64,000 nucleotides of DNA from Roseibium sp. (GTDB lineage Bacteria; Pseudomonadota; Alphaproteobacteria; Rhizobiales; Stappiaceae): contig JAEPNV010000005.1 in assembly GCA_017643215.1 (NCBI GenBank), positions 124,001 to 188,000 on the forward strand, in the 5' to 3' direction. Of the stretch, positions 24,816-34,360 are shown piece after piece. Each line of letters begins with the position of its first letter. The first letter of the stretch is position 1. The translations under genes and the position numbers were made by a program. The notes under the pieces were generated by a model, which ran no database searches, was not told the DNA's origin, and saw only the letters and a program-made list of their open reading frames with translations.

Positions 24816-25598
24816 CTATTGCGCCGTCCAGCCGCCATCGATGGGCAACACGCTGCCGGTGATCGAGGCGGCCGTGTCAGAGCACAGGAACACGGCGTAA
24901 CCGGCCACCTGCTCGATGCTGACGAATGCCTTCGTCGGCTGCGCCTTTAAAAGAACATCGCGCTTGACTTCCTCTTCGCTCATGTCGCGCGCCTTCATCG
25001 TATCGGGGATCTGGGCTTCCACCAAGGGTGTCCAAACATAACCGGGGCAAATGGCGTTGACCGTGATGCCCTGCTCGGCGACTTCCAGGGCAACGGTTTT
25101 TGTCAATCCGGCAATGCCGTGTTTGGCGGCGACATAGGCGGATTTATACGGGGAGGCGACCAGCGCGTGCGCGGAGGCCGTGTTGATGATCCGGCCCCAG
25201 CCGCGGGACTTCATGCCCGGAACGGCCGCGCGGATCGCATGAAAGGCCGAGGACAGGTTGATGGCGATGATCGCGTCCCACTTGTCGACCGGGAAGTCCT
25301 CGATCGGCGAAACATGCTGGATGCCGGCGTTGTTGACCAGGATGTCGACCGAACCGAACGTCTCCTCCGCTTCCGCGATCATGGCGGCGATTTCGTCGCC
25401 GCTCAGCATGTTGGCTGGCGAATAGGTGCAGCGGACCTTGTAGTCGGCTTCGATGGCCGCGCGGGTGGCCTCGATCTCGTCGGGATCGCCGAGACCGTTG
25501 ATCACCACATTGGCCCCTTCGGCCGCAAAGGCCCGGGCGCATCCCAGTCCGATGCCCGATGTGGATCCGGTGACGACGGCGGTTTTTCCGGCAAGCAT
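24816..25598 (-). CDS. bdhA: 3-hydroxybutyrate dehydrogenase
   Basis: A 260-residue SDR enzyme that interconverts D-3-hydroxybutyrate and acetoacetate with NAD. It has TGSTSGIG, NNAGIQHVSPIEDFP, SAHALVASPYKSAYVAAKHG (catalytic Tyr and Lys) and the C-terminal SVLPIDGGWTAQ typical of BdhA. The family length is 258-260. A GGAGAAG lies before the ATG at 25598. It is the first gene of a two-gene operon with the patatin-like hydrolase, and fits use of stored polyhydroxybutyrate. Confidence 0.93.
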   Translation of the reverse strand: MLAGKTAVVTGSTSGIGLGCARAFAAEGANVVINGLGDPDEIEATRAAIEADYKVRCTYSPANMLSGDEIAAMIAEAEETFGSVDILVNNAGIQHVSPIEDFPVDKWDAIIAINLSSAFHAIRAAVPGMKSRGWGRIINTASAHALVASPYKSAYVAAKHGIAGLTKTVALEVAEQGITVNAICPGYVWTPLVEAQIPDTMKARDMSEEEVKRDVLLKAQPTKAFVSIEQVAGYAVFLCSDTAASITGSVLPIDGGWTAQ

Positions 25599-25700
25599 AT
25601 CCGCTTCTCCTTGAACAAAGACGTGCGGCGACTTTTCACCAAGTTTCGCCGCACTGCAACATCGGTTTTTGGAAAATCGCGCGGGGCCGTTTCGCGGGGA

Positions 25701-26588
25701 TCAGCGCCGGTCCAGGCGTTTTGCGGTCGAGAGCGCCCGCCGGGCCTTGTCGCGGGCCGCCGAGCGGCGGGCATTGGCTTCCAGATAGTCGGCCTGGCGA
25801 AGACCGAGCCGGGCGGCGAACCGTTCGCGGATCAGGCCGTAAAATGTCGCGTGGAGGCTGGCGAACACCCAGACGCTGATCAGCATCACGCCCATGGGAA
25901 ACGCCGCCGAGCGCATGTGCTGCCAAAGCGGATCGGCCGGGACCAGGCCGCCGAGGCCGGTGAGCAAAAGCGCCCAGATGCCGATCAGGCAACCGGCCAG
26001 AAGGCTCATGACAAACGCGGAAAAAGCCATCGCCCAGCCGAGCCCCGCGGTCGCGCCCCAGCTTTCTTTCAGCGTCAGCGGGTCATCGACGGCCGCGGCC
26101 GGCAAAATCACCGAAAACCGCTGGACGACCATCAGCGAGATGAAGGGGGCCGCCAGCATCAACAGCGCGCCGAGGCCGCCGGTGACCGCGGCCAGAATTG
26201 CGGAGAGGATCGCCAGGGGGATCAGCGCAATAACACCGATCAGGCTGAGCAGGATCTGGTTGACGATCACCTTGAACGTGCGCGGACCGATGAAGACCGG
26301 AAAGTCACGGGCATCGATCAAGATACGGCGGACATAGGCGATGGCGATCGAAAAGCCGATCAGGATGTTGGCGAGCGCGGCCAGCATGCGCAGGCCTTCC
26401 TGATCGACGGTCTGGACCGGCTCGGTGATATAGGACACGGTCGTGAAGCCGCCGCTTGGCGACAGGGCCGAGCCGATGGTGAAATTGAGCGCCACCAGAA
26501 TAAGGATGTAGGCCCAGCCGGTCCTGAGCAGCGTGCCCAGATTGTGCTGGCCGAGGGACACGGTGCGTTCCAGGACAGTGACAAACAC
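25701..26588 (-). CDS. Integral membrane protein of unknown function
   Basis: A 295-residue protein with about six hydrophobic stretches (roughly 24-45, 75-95, 110-150, 180-205, 208-230 and 245-265) and a basic, Arg-rich C-terminal tail. It has no recognisable transport or enzymatic motif. It begins with GTG at 26588 preceded by GGGAGTAAGG. It resembles uncharacterised alphaproteobacterial membrane proteins. It is divergent from ispG and not obviously in an operon. Confidence 0.75.
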   Translation of the reverse strand: MFVTVLERTVSLGQHNLGTLLRTGWAYILILVALNFTIGSALSPSGGFTTVSYITEPVQTVDQEGLRMLAALANILIGFSIAIAYVRRILIDARDFPVFIGPRTFKVIVNQILLSLIGVIALIPLAILSAILAAVTGGLGALLMLAAPFISLMVVQRFSVILPAAAVDDPLTLKESWGATAGLGWAMAFSAFVMSLLAGCLIGIWALLLTGLGGLVPADPLWQHMRSAAFPMGVMLISVWVFASLHATFYGLIRERFAARLGLRQADYLEANARRSAARDKARRALSTAKRLDRR

Positions 26589-26750
26589 GCCTTACTCCCA
26601 AGGGATCGATGATGCCGGCGCCATGCGCCTCAGCATACATAATGGGTTCCGGGCGATTGTCACAGACCTGCCATTGCCGTTTCGTTTCTGGCACACTATT
26701 GAAAGGCCAATCGACGGCAGGGCCGGTTCCCCAGCCGCGAAGCGCAGGAA

Positions 26751-28034
26751 ATGAGTGACGGGGTCCAACCCATGATTGACGATTTCGCGAAGCCAAAACC
26801 GCGCCGGGTGTCGGTGCCGGTCAAGATCGGTCCGGTCACCGTGGGCGGCGGCGCGCCGGTGGTCGTTCAGTCCATGACCAACACCGACACGGCCGATGCG
26901 GATGCGACCGTCAAGCAGGTGGCGGATTTGGCGCAGGCCGGATCGGAGGTTGTGCGCATCACCGTCGACCGGCCGGAAGCCGCCGCGCAGGTGCCGCGCA
27001 TTCGCGAGCGGCTGGAGCGGATCGGCATCGATGTGCCGCTGGTCGGCGACTTTCACTATATCGGCCACAAGCTTCTGGCGGACTATCCGGACTGCGCGGC
27101 GGCGCTGGCGAAATACCGGATCAATCCGGGCAATGTCGGCTTCAAGTCCAAACGCGACACGCAATTCTCGCAGATCATCGACATTGCGCTGAAACACGAC
27201 AAGCCGGTGCGCATCGGCGTCAACTGGGGATCGCTCGACCAGGAGCTCTTGACCCGGCTGATGGACGAGAACGCGTCCAGCGACGATCCGAAATCGGCCG
27301 CGGCCGTCATGCGCGAGGCGATCATCCAGTCGGGGCTGTTGTCGGCCGAACGCGCCGAAGCGCTCGGCATGGGCCGCGACAAGATCATCCTGTCGGCCAA
27401 GGTCAGCCAGGTGCAGGATCTGATCTCCGTCTATGCCGATCTCGCCGGCCGGTGCGACTACGCGCTGCACCTCGGGCTCACCGAAGCCGGCATGGGCACC
27501 AAGGGCATCGTGTCTTCGGCTGCCTCCATGGGCATCTTGCTGCAACAGGGCATTGGCGACACGATCCGGGTGTCCCTGACGCCGGAACCGGGCGGGGACC
27601 GGACCCGGGAAGTGCAGGTCGCCCAGGAGCTTCTGCAGGTGATGGGCTTCCGGTCCTTCGTGCCGGTTGTGGCGGCCTGCCCGGGCTGCGGGCGGACGAC
27701 CTCCACGGTGTTCCAGGAACTTGCCCAGGACATCCAGGAGCATATCCGCACCTCCATGCCGGTTTGGCGGGAACAGTATCCGGGCGTTGAAAGCCTTAAC
27801 GTTGCGGTGATGGGCTGCATCGTCAACGGGCCGGGCGAATCCAAACACGCCGACATCGGGATCTCTCTGCCGGGCACCGGGGAAACGCCCTCCGCACCGG
27901 TCTTCGTGGATGGCGAAAAGGTCGCGACGCTGCGTGGGGCCACCATCGCGGACGACTTCAAGCGGATGGTCTACGACTATATCGAACGCCGGTACGGCGC
28001 GGGCGCCACGACGTCTTCCACCGACGCGGCCTGA
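26751..28034 (+). CDS. ispG: 4-hydroxy-3-methylbut-2-enyl diphosphate synthase (IspG/GcpE)
   Basis: A 427-residue enzyme of the MEP isoprenoid pathway, converting MEcPP to HMBPP using a [4Fe-4S] cluster and flavodoxin. The TIM-barrel N-terminal part has [17 protein letters not shown] and the C-terminal part carries the cluster ligands in CPGCGRT and [10 protein letters not shown]. Length is normal. The ATG at 26751 has AGGA very close; an ATG at 26772 (MIDDF) is an alternative start. Confidence 0.95.
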   Translation: MSDGVQPMIDDFAKPKPRRVSVPVKIGPVTVGGGAPVVVQSMTNTDTADADATVKQVADLAQAGSEVVRITVDRPEAAAQVPRIRERLERIGIDVPLVGDFHYIGHKLLADYPDCAAALAKYRINPGNVGFKSKRDTQFSQIIDIALKHDKPVRIGVNWGSLDQELLTRLMDENASSDDPKSAAAVMREAIIQSGLLSAERAEALGMGRDKIILSAKVSQVQDLISVYADLAGRCDYALHLGLTEAGMGTKGIVSSAASMGILLQQGIGDTIRVSLTPEPGGDRTREVQVAQELLQVMGFRSFVPVVAACPGCGRTTSTVFQELAQDIQEHIRTSMPVWREQYPGVESLNVAVMGCIVNGPGESKHADIGISLPGTGETPSAPVFVDGEKVATLRGATIADDFKRMVYDYIERRYGAGATTSSTDAA

Positions 28035-28051
28035 GAAAAGGCGCCCCTACA

Positions 28052-28936
28052 ATGCATCCGCCCGAGGCCGCCGGAGCCGCGAAAAAAGCTGTCCTCGTCA
28101 TCACATCGCAGGTGGTGCGCGGGGGGATCGGCGCGCGCGGCATCGTGTTCGCGCTGGAGCGGCTCGGCCATCCGGTCTGGTTCTTGCCCACGATCCTGCT
28201 GCCCTGGCATCCCGGCCATGGCGCGGCAACGCGGATCGTCCCGCCCGATGACGGATTTGCCGGGATCGCGGAAGATCTGGCTCGATCCGGCAAGATCAAC
28301 GAGATTGGCGGGATCATCAGCGGGTATCTGGGCAGCGCGAACCAGGCGGCGCCGATCGCCGACCTCGTCACCGCGATCAAGGCGGATCATCCGGGTGTTC
28401 CCTATCTCTGTGATCCGGTGATCGGCGATCATGGCGGGCTTTATGTGCCGGCCGGGACCGCGGCGGCGATCCGCGACCAGCTTTTGCCGCTTGCCGACAT
28501 TGTCACGCCGAACCGGTTTGAACTTTCCTGGCTGGCGGATGTCCCGGTCGACAGCGAGCCGGAAGCTCTTGCCGCCGCGCGCATGCTCGGGCGCGACCGG
28601 GTCGTGGTGACCTCCGCGCCCGCGCTCCGCCGCAACGCCATCTCCAACCTTCTGGTCGGCCCGCGGGGCGCGCTGGCGGCCGAACACGCCGCCGTTCCCG
28701 ATCCCCCGCATGGCACGGGAGATGTGCTGGCCGGGCTGTTTTTATCGCGTCTTCTGGAGGGGCTCTCCGATGAGGAGGCCCTGGTGCGGGCGGCCGGCTC
28801 CACCTTCGAACTGGTGGCGCGCAGCGTCAAAAAAGGCGCCGATGAGCTCCTGATTGCCGAGGAACAGCAATCCCTGGTCCGGCCGATGGCGCTTGTCTCA
28901 CAGCGGCGCGTCCTGGAAAGCGTTGCCCGTGCCTGA
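28052..28936 (+). CDS. pdxY: Pyridoxal kinase, PdxY/PdxK type
   Basis: A 294-residue ribokinase-superfamily kinase that phosphorylates pyridoxal in vitamin B6 salvage. Landmarks are ITSQVVRGGIGARG at the start, GYLGSANQA, YLCDPVIGDHGGLYVP, DIVTPNRFELSWL and the anion-hole HGTGDVLAGLFLSRLL with catalytic Asp. It follows ispG by 17 bp and its stop lies inside the next gene, so the three are probably cotranscribed. Confidence 0.9.
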   Translation: MHPPEAAGAAKKAVLVITSQVVRGGIGARGIVFALERLGHPVWFLPTILLPWHPGHGAATRIVPPDDGFAGIAEDLARSGKINEIGGIISGYLGSANQAAPIADLVTAIKADHPGVPYLCDPVIGDHGGLYVPAGTAAAIRDQLLPLADIVTPNRFELSWLADVPVDSEPEALAAARMLGRDRVVVTSAPALRRNAISNLLVGPRGALAAEHAAVPDPPHGTGDVLAGLFLSRLLEGLSDEEALVRAAGSTFELVARSVKKGADELLIAEEQQSLVRPMALVSQRRVLESVARA

Positions 28937-29666
28937 CGAGCCGGACCGTTGGGTTGCCGGCGTTGACGGCTGCAAGGCCGGATGGATCGCGGTGCTGCGC
29001 CGGATTTCAGCGCCGGGATCGGAAACCGTTCACCTGTTTCCGGCCTTTTCTGATCTGATCGATCACACACCGCATCTGGCAATCATTGCCGTCGACATGC
29101 CGATCGGCCTGCCGGACCGGGTCGGGTTTGGCGGACGGGGACCGGAACAGGCCGCCCGCAAGTATCTGGGTCAGCGGCAATCCTCGGTTTTCTCCGTGCC
29201 GTCCCGCGCCGCGGTCTACGCGGAGGATTATGGCGCCGCGTGCCGGATCGCGCTTGAGACCTCCGATCCGCCGCGCAAAGTCTCCAAGCAGTGCTTTCAT
29301 CTCTTCCCGAAAATCCGCGAGATCGACACGCTGATGACGCCGGATCTGGAGGACCGGATCCATGAGGTGCATCCCGAGCTCGCCTTCTGGCGGCTGAACG
29401 GCGGCCGGGAAATGCAATTGCCGAAAAAGGTCAAGAGCCGGGCCAATCCGGCCGGTCTTGCCGAGCGCCGGGCGCTGCTCGCTGGGTGTGGGATTTCGGA
29501 GGCTTTCCTGACCCAAACGCCGCCGAAAGGCGCCGGCGCCGACGATCTCCTGGACGCCGCCGTCAATGCGCTCATCGCCGAACGGATCCTGTCCGGAGCC
29601 GCCGAGCCGTTTCCAAAAGAGTTCGCCCGTGATGCCAAGGGCCTTCGGGCGGCGATCTGGGCGTAA
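28929..29666 (+). CDS. DUF429 domain protein
   Basis: A 245-residue protein with the DUF429 start WVAGVDGCKAGWIAVL, a central IAVDMPIGLP, and VHPELAFWRLNGG, matching this family, which has an RNase H-like fold with acidic residues but no established activity. The best start is GTG at 28929, overlapping the pdxY stop by 8 bases, which implies coupled translation; the frame is open further upstream. It converges on xerD with a two-base gap. Confidence 0.85.
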   Translation: MPDEPDRWVAGVDGCKAGWIAVLRRISAPGSETVHLFPAFSDLIDHTPHLAIIAVDMPIGLPDRVGFGGRGPEQAARKYLGQRQSSVFSVPSRAAVYAEDYGAACRIALETSDPPRKVSKQCFHLFPKIREIDTLMTPDLEDRIHEVHPELAFWRLNGGREMQLPKKVKSRANPAGLAERRALLAGCGISEAFLTQTPPKGAGADDLLDAAVNALIAERILSGAAEPFPKEFARDAKGLRAAIWA

Positions 29667-29668
29667 AC

Positions 29669-30592
29669 CTACCGCCCCGCCAGCGGATGGGCGCCTTCGA
29701 CGAGGGCGGTGAGGCGTTCGTCGAGAATGTGGGTGTAGATTTGGGTCGTGGAAATGTCGGCATGGCCGAGGAGCTGCTGCACGACGCGCAAATCCGCGCC
29801 GTTTTGCAACAAATGCGAGGCGAAGGCATGGCGCAGCACGTGCGGCGAGACCTTGGCGGCCTCCAGGCCGACGGAAACCGCCAAATCCTTTAGGTCCCGG
29901 GCAAAGGCCTGCCGGGTGAAGTGCCCGCGGGCGCCATGGGAAGGAAACAGCCACGGGCTTTTCGCGTAAATGTCGCCCGCGTTCCGCATTCCCAGATAGC
30001 TGCGCATCGCCGTCTGGGCGGCCGGCGACAACGGGACCAGCCGTTCCTTGCCGCCTTTTCCAGTGATTTCAATCAGCCGCTGGTCGCGCATGGCGGCGGT
30101 TGCCGGAAGGGCGACGAGCTCTGAAACGCGCAATCCCGTGGCATAAAGCACTTCCAGGAGCGTGTAGAGGCGCTGTGCGCGAAGCTGGGCGGCCGCGCTC
30201 TTGTGGTTCGCGTCGGTGGTTTCCTTGGCCGCGCCAATCAACCGGTCGACCTCGTCCAGGGAGAGGACCTTCGGCAGGCTCGCGCGCCGTTTCGGCGCGC
30301 TCAACGTCCGGGTCGGATCGTCGCCGCGCAGATTGTCGGCATAAAGAAACTTGAAATACTGTTTCAGGGCCGACAGCCGCCGGGCCTGCGAGGTTTCGGC
30401 GAAGCCGCGCGCGGATAGATCGCGCAGATAGGCGGAAAGCGTGTCCTTGCCGGCCTTGGAGGGGCGTTCCGGCGCCGTGAACGCGGCAAAGTCATCCAGA
30501 TCCCGCCGGTAGCTCTCTAGCGTGTTTTCGGCCGCCCCGCGCTCGGCGCTGAGCATTTCCAGAAAACTCTCGATGGTGACGTCGTTCGTCAA
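29669..30592 (-). CDS. xerD: Site-specific tyrosine recombinase XerD
   Basis: A 307-residue recombinase with an N-terminal core-binding SAM-like domain (residues 1-90) and a catalytic domain holding Arg in [10 protein letters not shown], the [12 protein letters not shown] box, [12 protein letters not shown] and the nucleophilic Tyr before THI. With XerC it resolves chromosome dimers at dif. Its place next to aroK and aroB is the conserved Rhizobiales arrangement, and no phage genes accompany it, so it is not a mobile-element integrase. Confidence 0.93.
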   Translation of the reverse strand: MTNDVTIESFLEMLSAERGAAENTLESYRRDLDDFAAFTAPERPSKAGKDTLSAYLRDLSARGFAETSQARRLSALKQYFKFLYADNLRGDDPTRTLSAPKRRASLPKVLSLDEVDRLIGAAKETTDANHKSAAAQLRAQRLYTLLEVLYATGLRVSELVALPATAAMRDQRLIEITGKGGKERLVPLSPAAQTAMRSYLGMRNAGDIYAKSPWLFPSHGARGHFTRQAFARDLKDLAVSVGLEAAKVSPHVLRHAFASHLLQNGADLRVVQQLLGHADISTTQIYTHILDERLTALVEGAHPLAGR

Positions 30593-30637
30593 AGGCGCCT
30601 CGGCCAGGATGCGGCGGCAGGTCCAGGTGCTGGTCGC

Positions 30638-30781
30638 TCAGCGCCCGAAGCCGTCCTTTTGGACCCGCACGGTGATCTCGCGCTCGCGCGGCTCGACGAA
30701 ATTGGCGAGCGCATAAAGCGCCCCGTATCCCAGTCCGCCGAGCACAATCAGAACCAGGATCAGGCGCGTGAGGGTCGGCAA
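30638..30781 (-). CDS. Small single-pass membrane protein between xerD and aroK
   Basis: A 47-residue frame with a hydrophobic segment at about residues 5-27 (LTRLILVLIVLGGLGYGALY) followed by a charged tail that ends FVEPREREITVRVQKDGFGR. No ATG is available; TTG at 30781 is the only good start, with AAGAG about 10 nt upstream. Codon use is like that of its neighbours and the stop is 45 bp before the xerD start, so it is probably cotranscribed with xerD. The function is unknown. Confidence 0.6.
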   Translation of the reverse strand: MPTLTRLILVLIVLGGLGYGALYALANFVEPREREITVRVQKDGFGR

Positions 30782-30925
30782 CGGGTCGGTCTCTTGTCTG
30801 TTCGAATCAGTAGACCAACAGTCTCACCACTCGGCCTTGGTCCCGCAAGACGGATTCGGCCCTGGGCGTCCGGACAATCGTCAAACGGCCGCTGCCTTTT
30901 TCGGCGAGTGTGCTAAAACGCGGTT

Positions 30926-31543
30926 ATGAAACATCTCCGCGAACCCGTCCAGTCTGGCAAAGACGCCGCGCAGGAAACGCCGGAAACCGCGATTGTGCGG
31001 GCGCTCGGGCGCCGGTCGATCGTGCTTGTCGGCATCATGGGCTGCGGCAAATCCACGGTCGGGCGGCGGCTGGCGCAACGGCTTCACCTCGACTTTGTCG
31101 ACGCGGATACGGAAATCGAACGGGCCGCCAACATGACCGTCGCGGAGATCTTCGCCGAACACGGCGAGCCCTATTTCCGGTCCGGCGAAGAGCGGGTGAT
31201 CGCAAGGCTGCTGAAATCGGGACCGCAAGTGCTGGCGACCGGCGGCGGCGCGTTCATGAGCGAAGCCACCCGCAAGGCGATCGCAAGCCGGGGGCTGTCC
31301 CTCTGGCTGCAGGCCGATCTTGAGACGGTTATGTCGAGGGTCCGGCGCAAGTCCAACCGGCCGCTTTTGCAGACGGCGGATCCGGAAGGCACGATGCGCG
31401 CCCTGATGGACAAACGCCATCCCATCTATGCGCTGGCGGACATGACGGTCCAGTCGCGGGATGTGCCGCATGACACCGTCGTTGAGGATATCCTCGACAC
31501 GCTTTTGCATTTTCTCCCAGGTCACCCCGACCCTTATGCCTAA
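30926..31543 (+). CDS. aroK: Shikimate kinase
   Basis: A 205-residue P-loop kinase that makes shikimate 3-phosphate in aromatic amino acid synthesis. Walker A is GIMGCGKST, followed by DADTEIE (shikimate-binding Asp), FRSGEERVI and ATGGGAFM; the lid has RRKSNRPLLQ. It carries about 25 extra N-terminal residues compared with the E. coli enzyme, common in Rhizobiales. aroB follows after about 16 bp; the two form an operon with the CNNM/CBS gene. Confidence 0.95.
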   Translation: MKHLREPVQSGKDAAQETPETAIVRALGRRSIVLVGIMGCGKSTVGRRLAQRLHLDFVDADTEIERAANMTVAEIFAEHGEPYFRSGEERVIARLLKSGPQVLATGGGAFMSEATRKAIASRGLSLWLQADLETVMSRVRRKSNRPLLQTADPEGTMRALMDKRHPIYALADMTVQSRDVPHDTVVEDILDTLLHFLPGHPDPYA

Positions 31544-31559
31544 ATCCTTTGGGAACACG

Positions 31560-32708
31560 ATGAGCGACACCGTTGAAATGGCGCCCTTGGACGAGGCCGG
31601 GCCCCGCCGCGTACGGGTCGATCTGGGACCGCGCGGTTATGACATTGAGATCGGCCGCGGCGTATTTGACGGCGCTGGAGCGCGGCTTGAGGCGCTTTTT
31701 CCAGGTGCGCGGTTCGCGGTCATCAGTGATGAGACCGTTGCGCGGCTGCATCTTCCCGCCTTCCGGAAGAGCCTTGAGGCGCATGGCCTTGGTCATGTCG
31801 CGCTGACCGTTCCGGCCGGTGAGGCCAGCAAGTGTTTTGCCCAGTACGAGCGGTTGTGCGACGCCGTCCTGGACGCGCGTCTTGAGCGGGGCGATGTGAT
31901 CGTGGCGCTGGGCGGTGGCGTCGTCGGTGACCTGGCCGGGTTTGTCGCCGCTTCCGTGCGCCGGGGCATGGCCTTCGTTCAGGTGCCGACAACCCTCCTG
32001 GCGCAAGTCGACAGCTCGGTCGGCGGCAAGACCGGCATCAACGCGCGCCAGGGCAAAAACCTGATCGGCGCGTTTTACCAGCCCGCGCTTGTCTTGGCCG
32101 ACACCGGTATTTTGGACAGTCTGCCGCCCCGCGATTTCCGCGCCGGGTATGCGGAAGTCGTGAAATACGGCCTGCTTGGGGATGCGGTGTTTTTCGCCTG
32201 GCTGGAGGAGAACTGGAAAGCCGTGTTTGCCGGCGGACCGGAGCGGGACGAGGCCGTCGCCCGGTCGTGTCTCGCCAAGGCGGAGGTCGTCGCGGCCGAT
32301 GAGTACGAAGCTGGCCGCCGGGCCTTGCTCAATCTTGGCCACACGTTCGGTCATGCGCTGGAGGCGGCGGTCGCCTATGAAACGGAGCGGCTGGTCCATG
32401 GCGAGGGCGTTGCCATCGGCATGACCCTGGCGCACGAATTTTCCGCACGCCTTGGTCTTCTCGACACGCTGGACGTTGAGCGCATCACACACCATCTGAA
32501 GGAGGTCGGGCTTCCGACCCAGATCACCGATATCCCCGGGCAGATGCCGCCAGCCGAAACCTTGATGGATACGATTGCACAGGACAAAAAGGTCTCGCGC
32601 GGCGCGCTGACCTTCATTCTGACGCGCGGCATCGGCCAAGCCTTTGTCGAGCGCGGTGTCGATCCCGACGCAGTTCGCACCTTTCTGGAAGAGAAACTTC
32701 ACCCATGA
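31560..32708 (+). CDS. aroB: 3-dehydroquinate synthase
   Basis: A 382-residue NAD- and zinc-dependent enzyme converting DAHP to 3-dehydroquinate. Conserved are ALGGGVVGDLAGFVA, QVPTTLLAQVDSSVGGKTGIN, AEVVKYGLLGD and the zinc-ligand GHTFGHALE with VHGEGVAIGM. An in-frame ATG at 31536 overlaps the aroK stop; ATG at 31560 gives a more family-like N-terminus. The stop overlaps the next gene by four bases (ATGA). Confidence 0.95.
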   Translation: MSDTVEMAPLDEAGPRRVRVDLGPRGYDIEIGRGVFDGAGARLEALFPGARFAVISDETVARLHLPAFRKSLEAHGLGHVALTVPAGEASKCFAQYERLCDAVLDARLERGDVIVALGGGVVGDLAGFVAASVRRGMAFVQVPTTLLAQVDSSVGGKTGINARQGKNLIGAFYQPALVLADTGILDSLPPRDFRAGYAEVVKYGLLGDAVFFAWLEENWKAVFAGGPERDEAVARSCLAKAEVVAADEYEAGRRALLNLGHTFGHALEAAVAYETERLVHGEGVAIGMTLAHEFSARLGLLDTLDVERITHHLKEVGLPTQITDIPGQMPPAETLMDTIAQDKKVSRGALTFILTRGIGQAFVERGVDPDAVRTFLEEKLHP

Positions 32709-34045
32709 CCGAAACCACCCTTTGGCTGGCCAGTGGCGCCGTCTTTGTTCTTCTGTTTCTGTCCGGATTCTTCTCCGGCTCCGAAACCGCGCTGACGGCC
32801 ACGTCGCGGGCGCGCATTCACCAGGTGGAAAAATCCGGCGACCGGCGGGCGACCATCGTCGGCCGGCTGATCGCCTCGCGGGAACGGCTGATCGGTGCCC
32901 TGCTGTTGGGCAACAATCTGGTCAACATTCTCGCCTCAGCCCTGGCGACGAGTGTGTTCTTGACCTTGTTCGGCGAAGCCGGCGTTGCGATCGCCACGCT
33001 CGTCATGACCGCCCTGGTTCTGGTGTTCGCGGAAGTGCTGCCGAAAACCTGGGCGATATCGGCGCCGGAAAAATTCGCGCTTGCCGTGTCTCCGATCGTG
33101 CGGGTTGTCGTTGCCGTGTTCGGCCCGATCGTGGTTGGTGTCGAGGCGATCGTGCGCGTTCTGTTGCGCTTTGTCGGCGTCAATGTCGGCGAAGGCGCGT
33201 CGATCCTGTCAGCCCATGATGAGTTGCGCGGCGCGGTGGACCTCCAGCATATTGAGGGTGGCCTGCAACGGGCCGAGCGCGACCGCCTTGGCGGGCTGTT
33301 GGACCTTGCGGAACTTGAAGTTTCCGATGTCATGGTTCACCGCACCAACATGGTGGCGCTGAACGCCGATGAGGATCTTCAAAAGCTGATCGAGGCGGCG
33401 CTCGCCTCGCCCCACACCCGCTTGCCGCTCTGGCGCGGCGAGACGGACAATTTTGTCGGGGTCCTGCACGCCAAGGATCTCTTGAGGGCCTTGCACAAGG
33501 CCGGCGGGGACCCGGACAAGATCGATATCCTGCAGATCGCCGCGCCGCCGTGGTTCGTGCCGGACACGACCACGCTTCAGGATCAGCTCAATGCCTTCTT
33601 GAAGCACAAGTCGCACTTCGCGCTCGTCGTCGACGAATACGGCGAAGTGATGGGTCTCGTGACGCTGGAGGATATTCTGGAGGAAATCGTCGGCGAGATT
33701 GCCGACGAGCACGATATCGAACTGGAAGGCCTGCGCCATCAGGCGGACGGGTCGGTCATTGTCGACGGGTCCGTGCCGATCCGTGACCTCAATCGGGCCA
33801 CCGATTGGGACCTTCCCGACGATGAAGCAACGACCATCGCCGGTCTTGTCATTCATGAGGCGCGGATGATCCCGGAAGAGCGGCAGATCTTCACGTTTTA
33901 CGGCTTCCGGTTCACCGTGCTCCGGCGCGAGAGGAACCGGATCACGCGCCTGCGGATCATGCCGCTGGGCCAGGCCGGCACCACCAAGGGGCAAGCCCAG
34001 CCGGCGGCCGTTGCAACTCCGACCGTGAAGTCGGCTGCGAGCTGA
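32705..34045 (+). CDS. HlyC/CorC family protein (CNNM-DUF21, CBS pair, CorC domain)
   Basis: A 446-residue membrane protein: an N-terminal CNNM/DUF21 domain with a signal-anchor and three more hydrophobic segments (residues 1-190, with SGSETALTATSRARIHQ), a CBS pair (about 205-340, with VMVHRTNM, TRLPLWRG and VVDEYGEVMGLVTLEDILEEIVG) and a C-terminal CorC/HlyC transporter-associated domain. Homologues export or regulate Mg2+ and Co2+. Coupled to aroB by an ATGA overlap. Confidence 0.93.
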   Translation: MTETTLWLASGAVFVLLFLSGFFSGSETALTATSRARIHQVEKSGDRRATIVGRLIASRERLIGALLLGNNLVNILASALATSVFLTLFGEAGVAIATLVMTALVLVFAEVLPKTWAISAPEKFALAVSPIVRVVVAVFGPIVVGVEAIVRVLLRFVGVNVGEGASILSAHDELRGAVDLQHIEGGLQRAERDRLGGLLDLAELEVSDVMVHRTNMVALNADEDLQKLIEAALASPHTRLPLWRGETDNFVGVLHAKDLLRALHKAGGDPDKIDILQIAAPPWFVPDTTTLQDQLNAFLKHKSHFALVVDEYGEVMGLVTLEDILEEIVGEIADEHDIELEGLRHQADGSVIVDGSVPIRDLNRATDWDLPDDEATTIAGLVIHEARMIPEERQIFTFYGFRFTVLRRERNRITRLRIMPLGQAGTTKGQAQPAAVATPTVKSAAS

Positions 34046-34063
34046 CGCGGCTGTCCGGTCAGC

Positions 34064-34360
34064 TCAAGACGCGAGCCGCGCGGCCCGCGGGTCCGGTTCG
34101 TCCGGGGCGCGGGCTTCGATCGCTAAGGCGTGCACGGACGCGGCAAGTTCATCCGCCAGCACGTCGTTGATCGCGCGGTGCCGGGCGATCCGGCTTTGCC
34201 CGGCAAAGGCGGTTGCCACGATTTTGACCCGGAAATGGGTCTCGCCGCCCTCGCGCCAACCGCTGTGGCCCTGGTGCTTGTCGGACTCGTCAATGACCTC
34301 GAGATGGCTGGGGGCCATCGCGTCGGTCAGCTTCTCAACAATGGTGTCTTTCATGCTCAT
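34064..34360 (-). CDS. bolA: BolA family protein
   Basis: A 98-residue protein with the BolA fold: KLTDAMAPSHLEVIDES, FRVKIVATAFAGQSRIARHRAIND and LADELAASVHALAIEA. The conserved His in ARHR is the usual [2Fe-2S] co-ligand with monothiol glutaredoxins. ATG at 34360 or 34354 could start. It converges on the CNNM/CBS gene and diverges from the J-domain gene, the standard Rhizobiales order. Confidence 0.93.
   Translation of the reverse strand: MSMKDTIVEKLTDAMAPSHLEVIDESDKHQGHSGWREGGETHFRVKIVATAFAGQSRIARHRAINDVLADELAASVHALAIEARAPDEPDPRAARLAS

Noticed and set aside
25119-26612. Open frame of 497 residues antisense to bdhA and the membrane-protein gene
   Set aside because: The residue composition is that of a reverse-strand shadow and both genes underneath have convincing sequence features.
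29669-30592. Tyrosine recombinase as evidence for an integrated element
   Set aside because: It matches XerD and sits in the conserved aroK-aroB neighbourhood; no phage or conjugation genes are near it.
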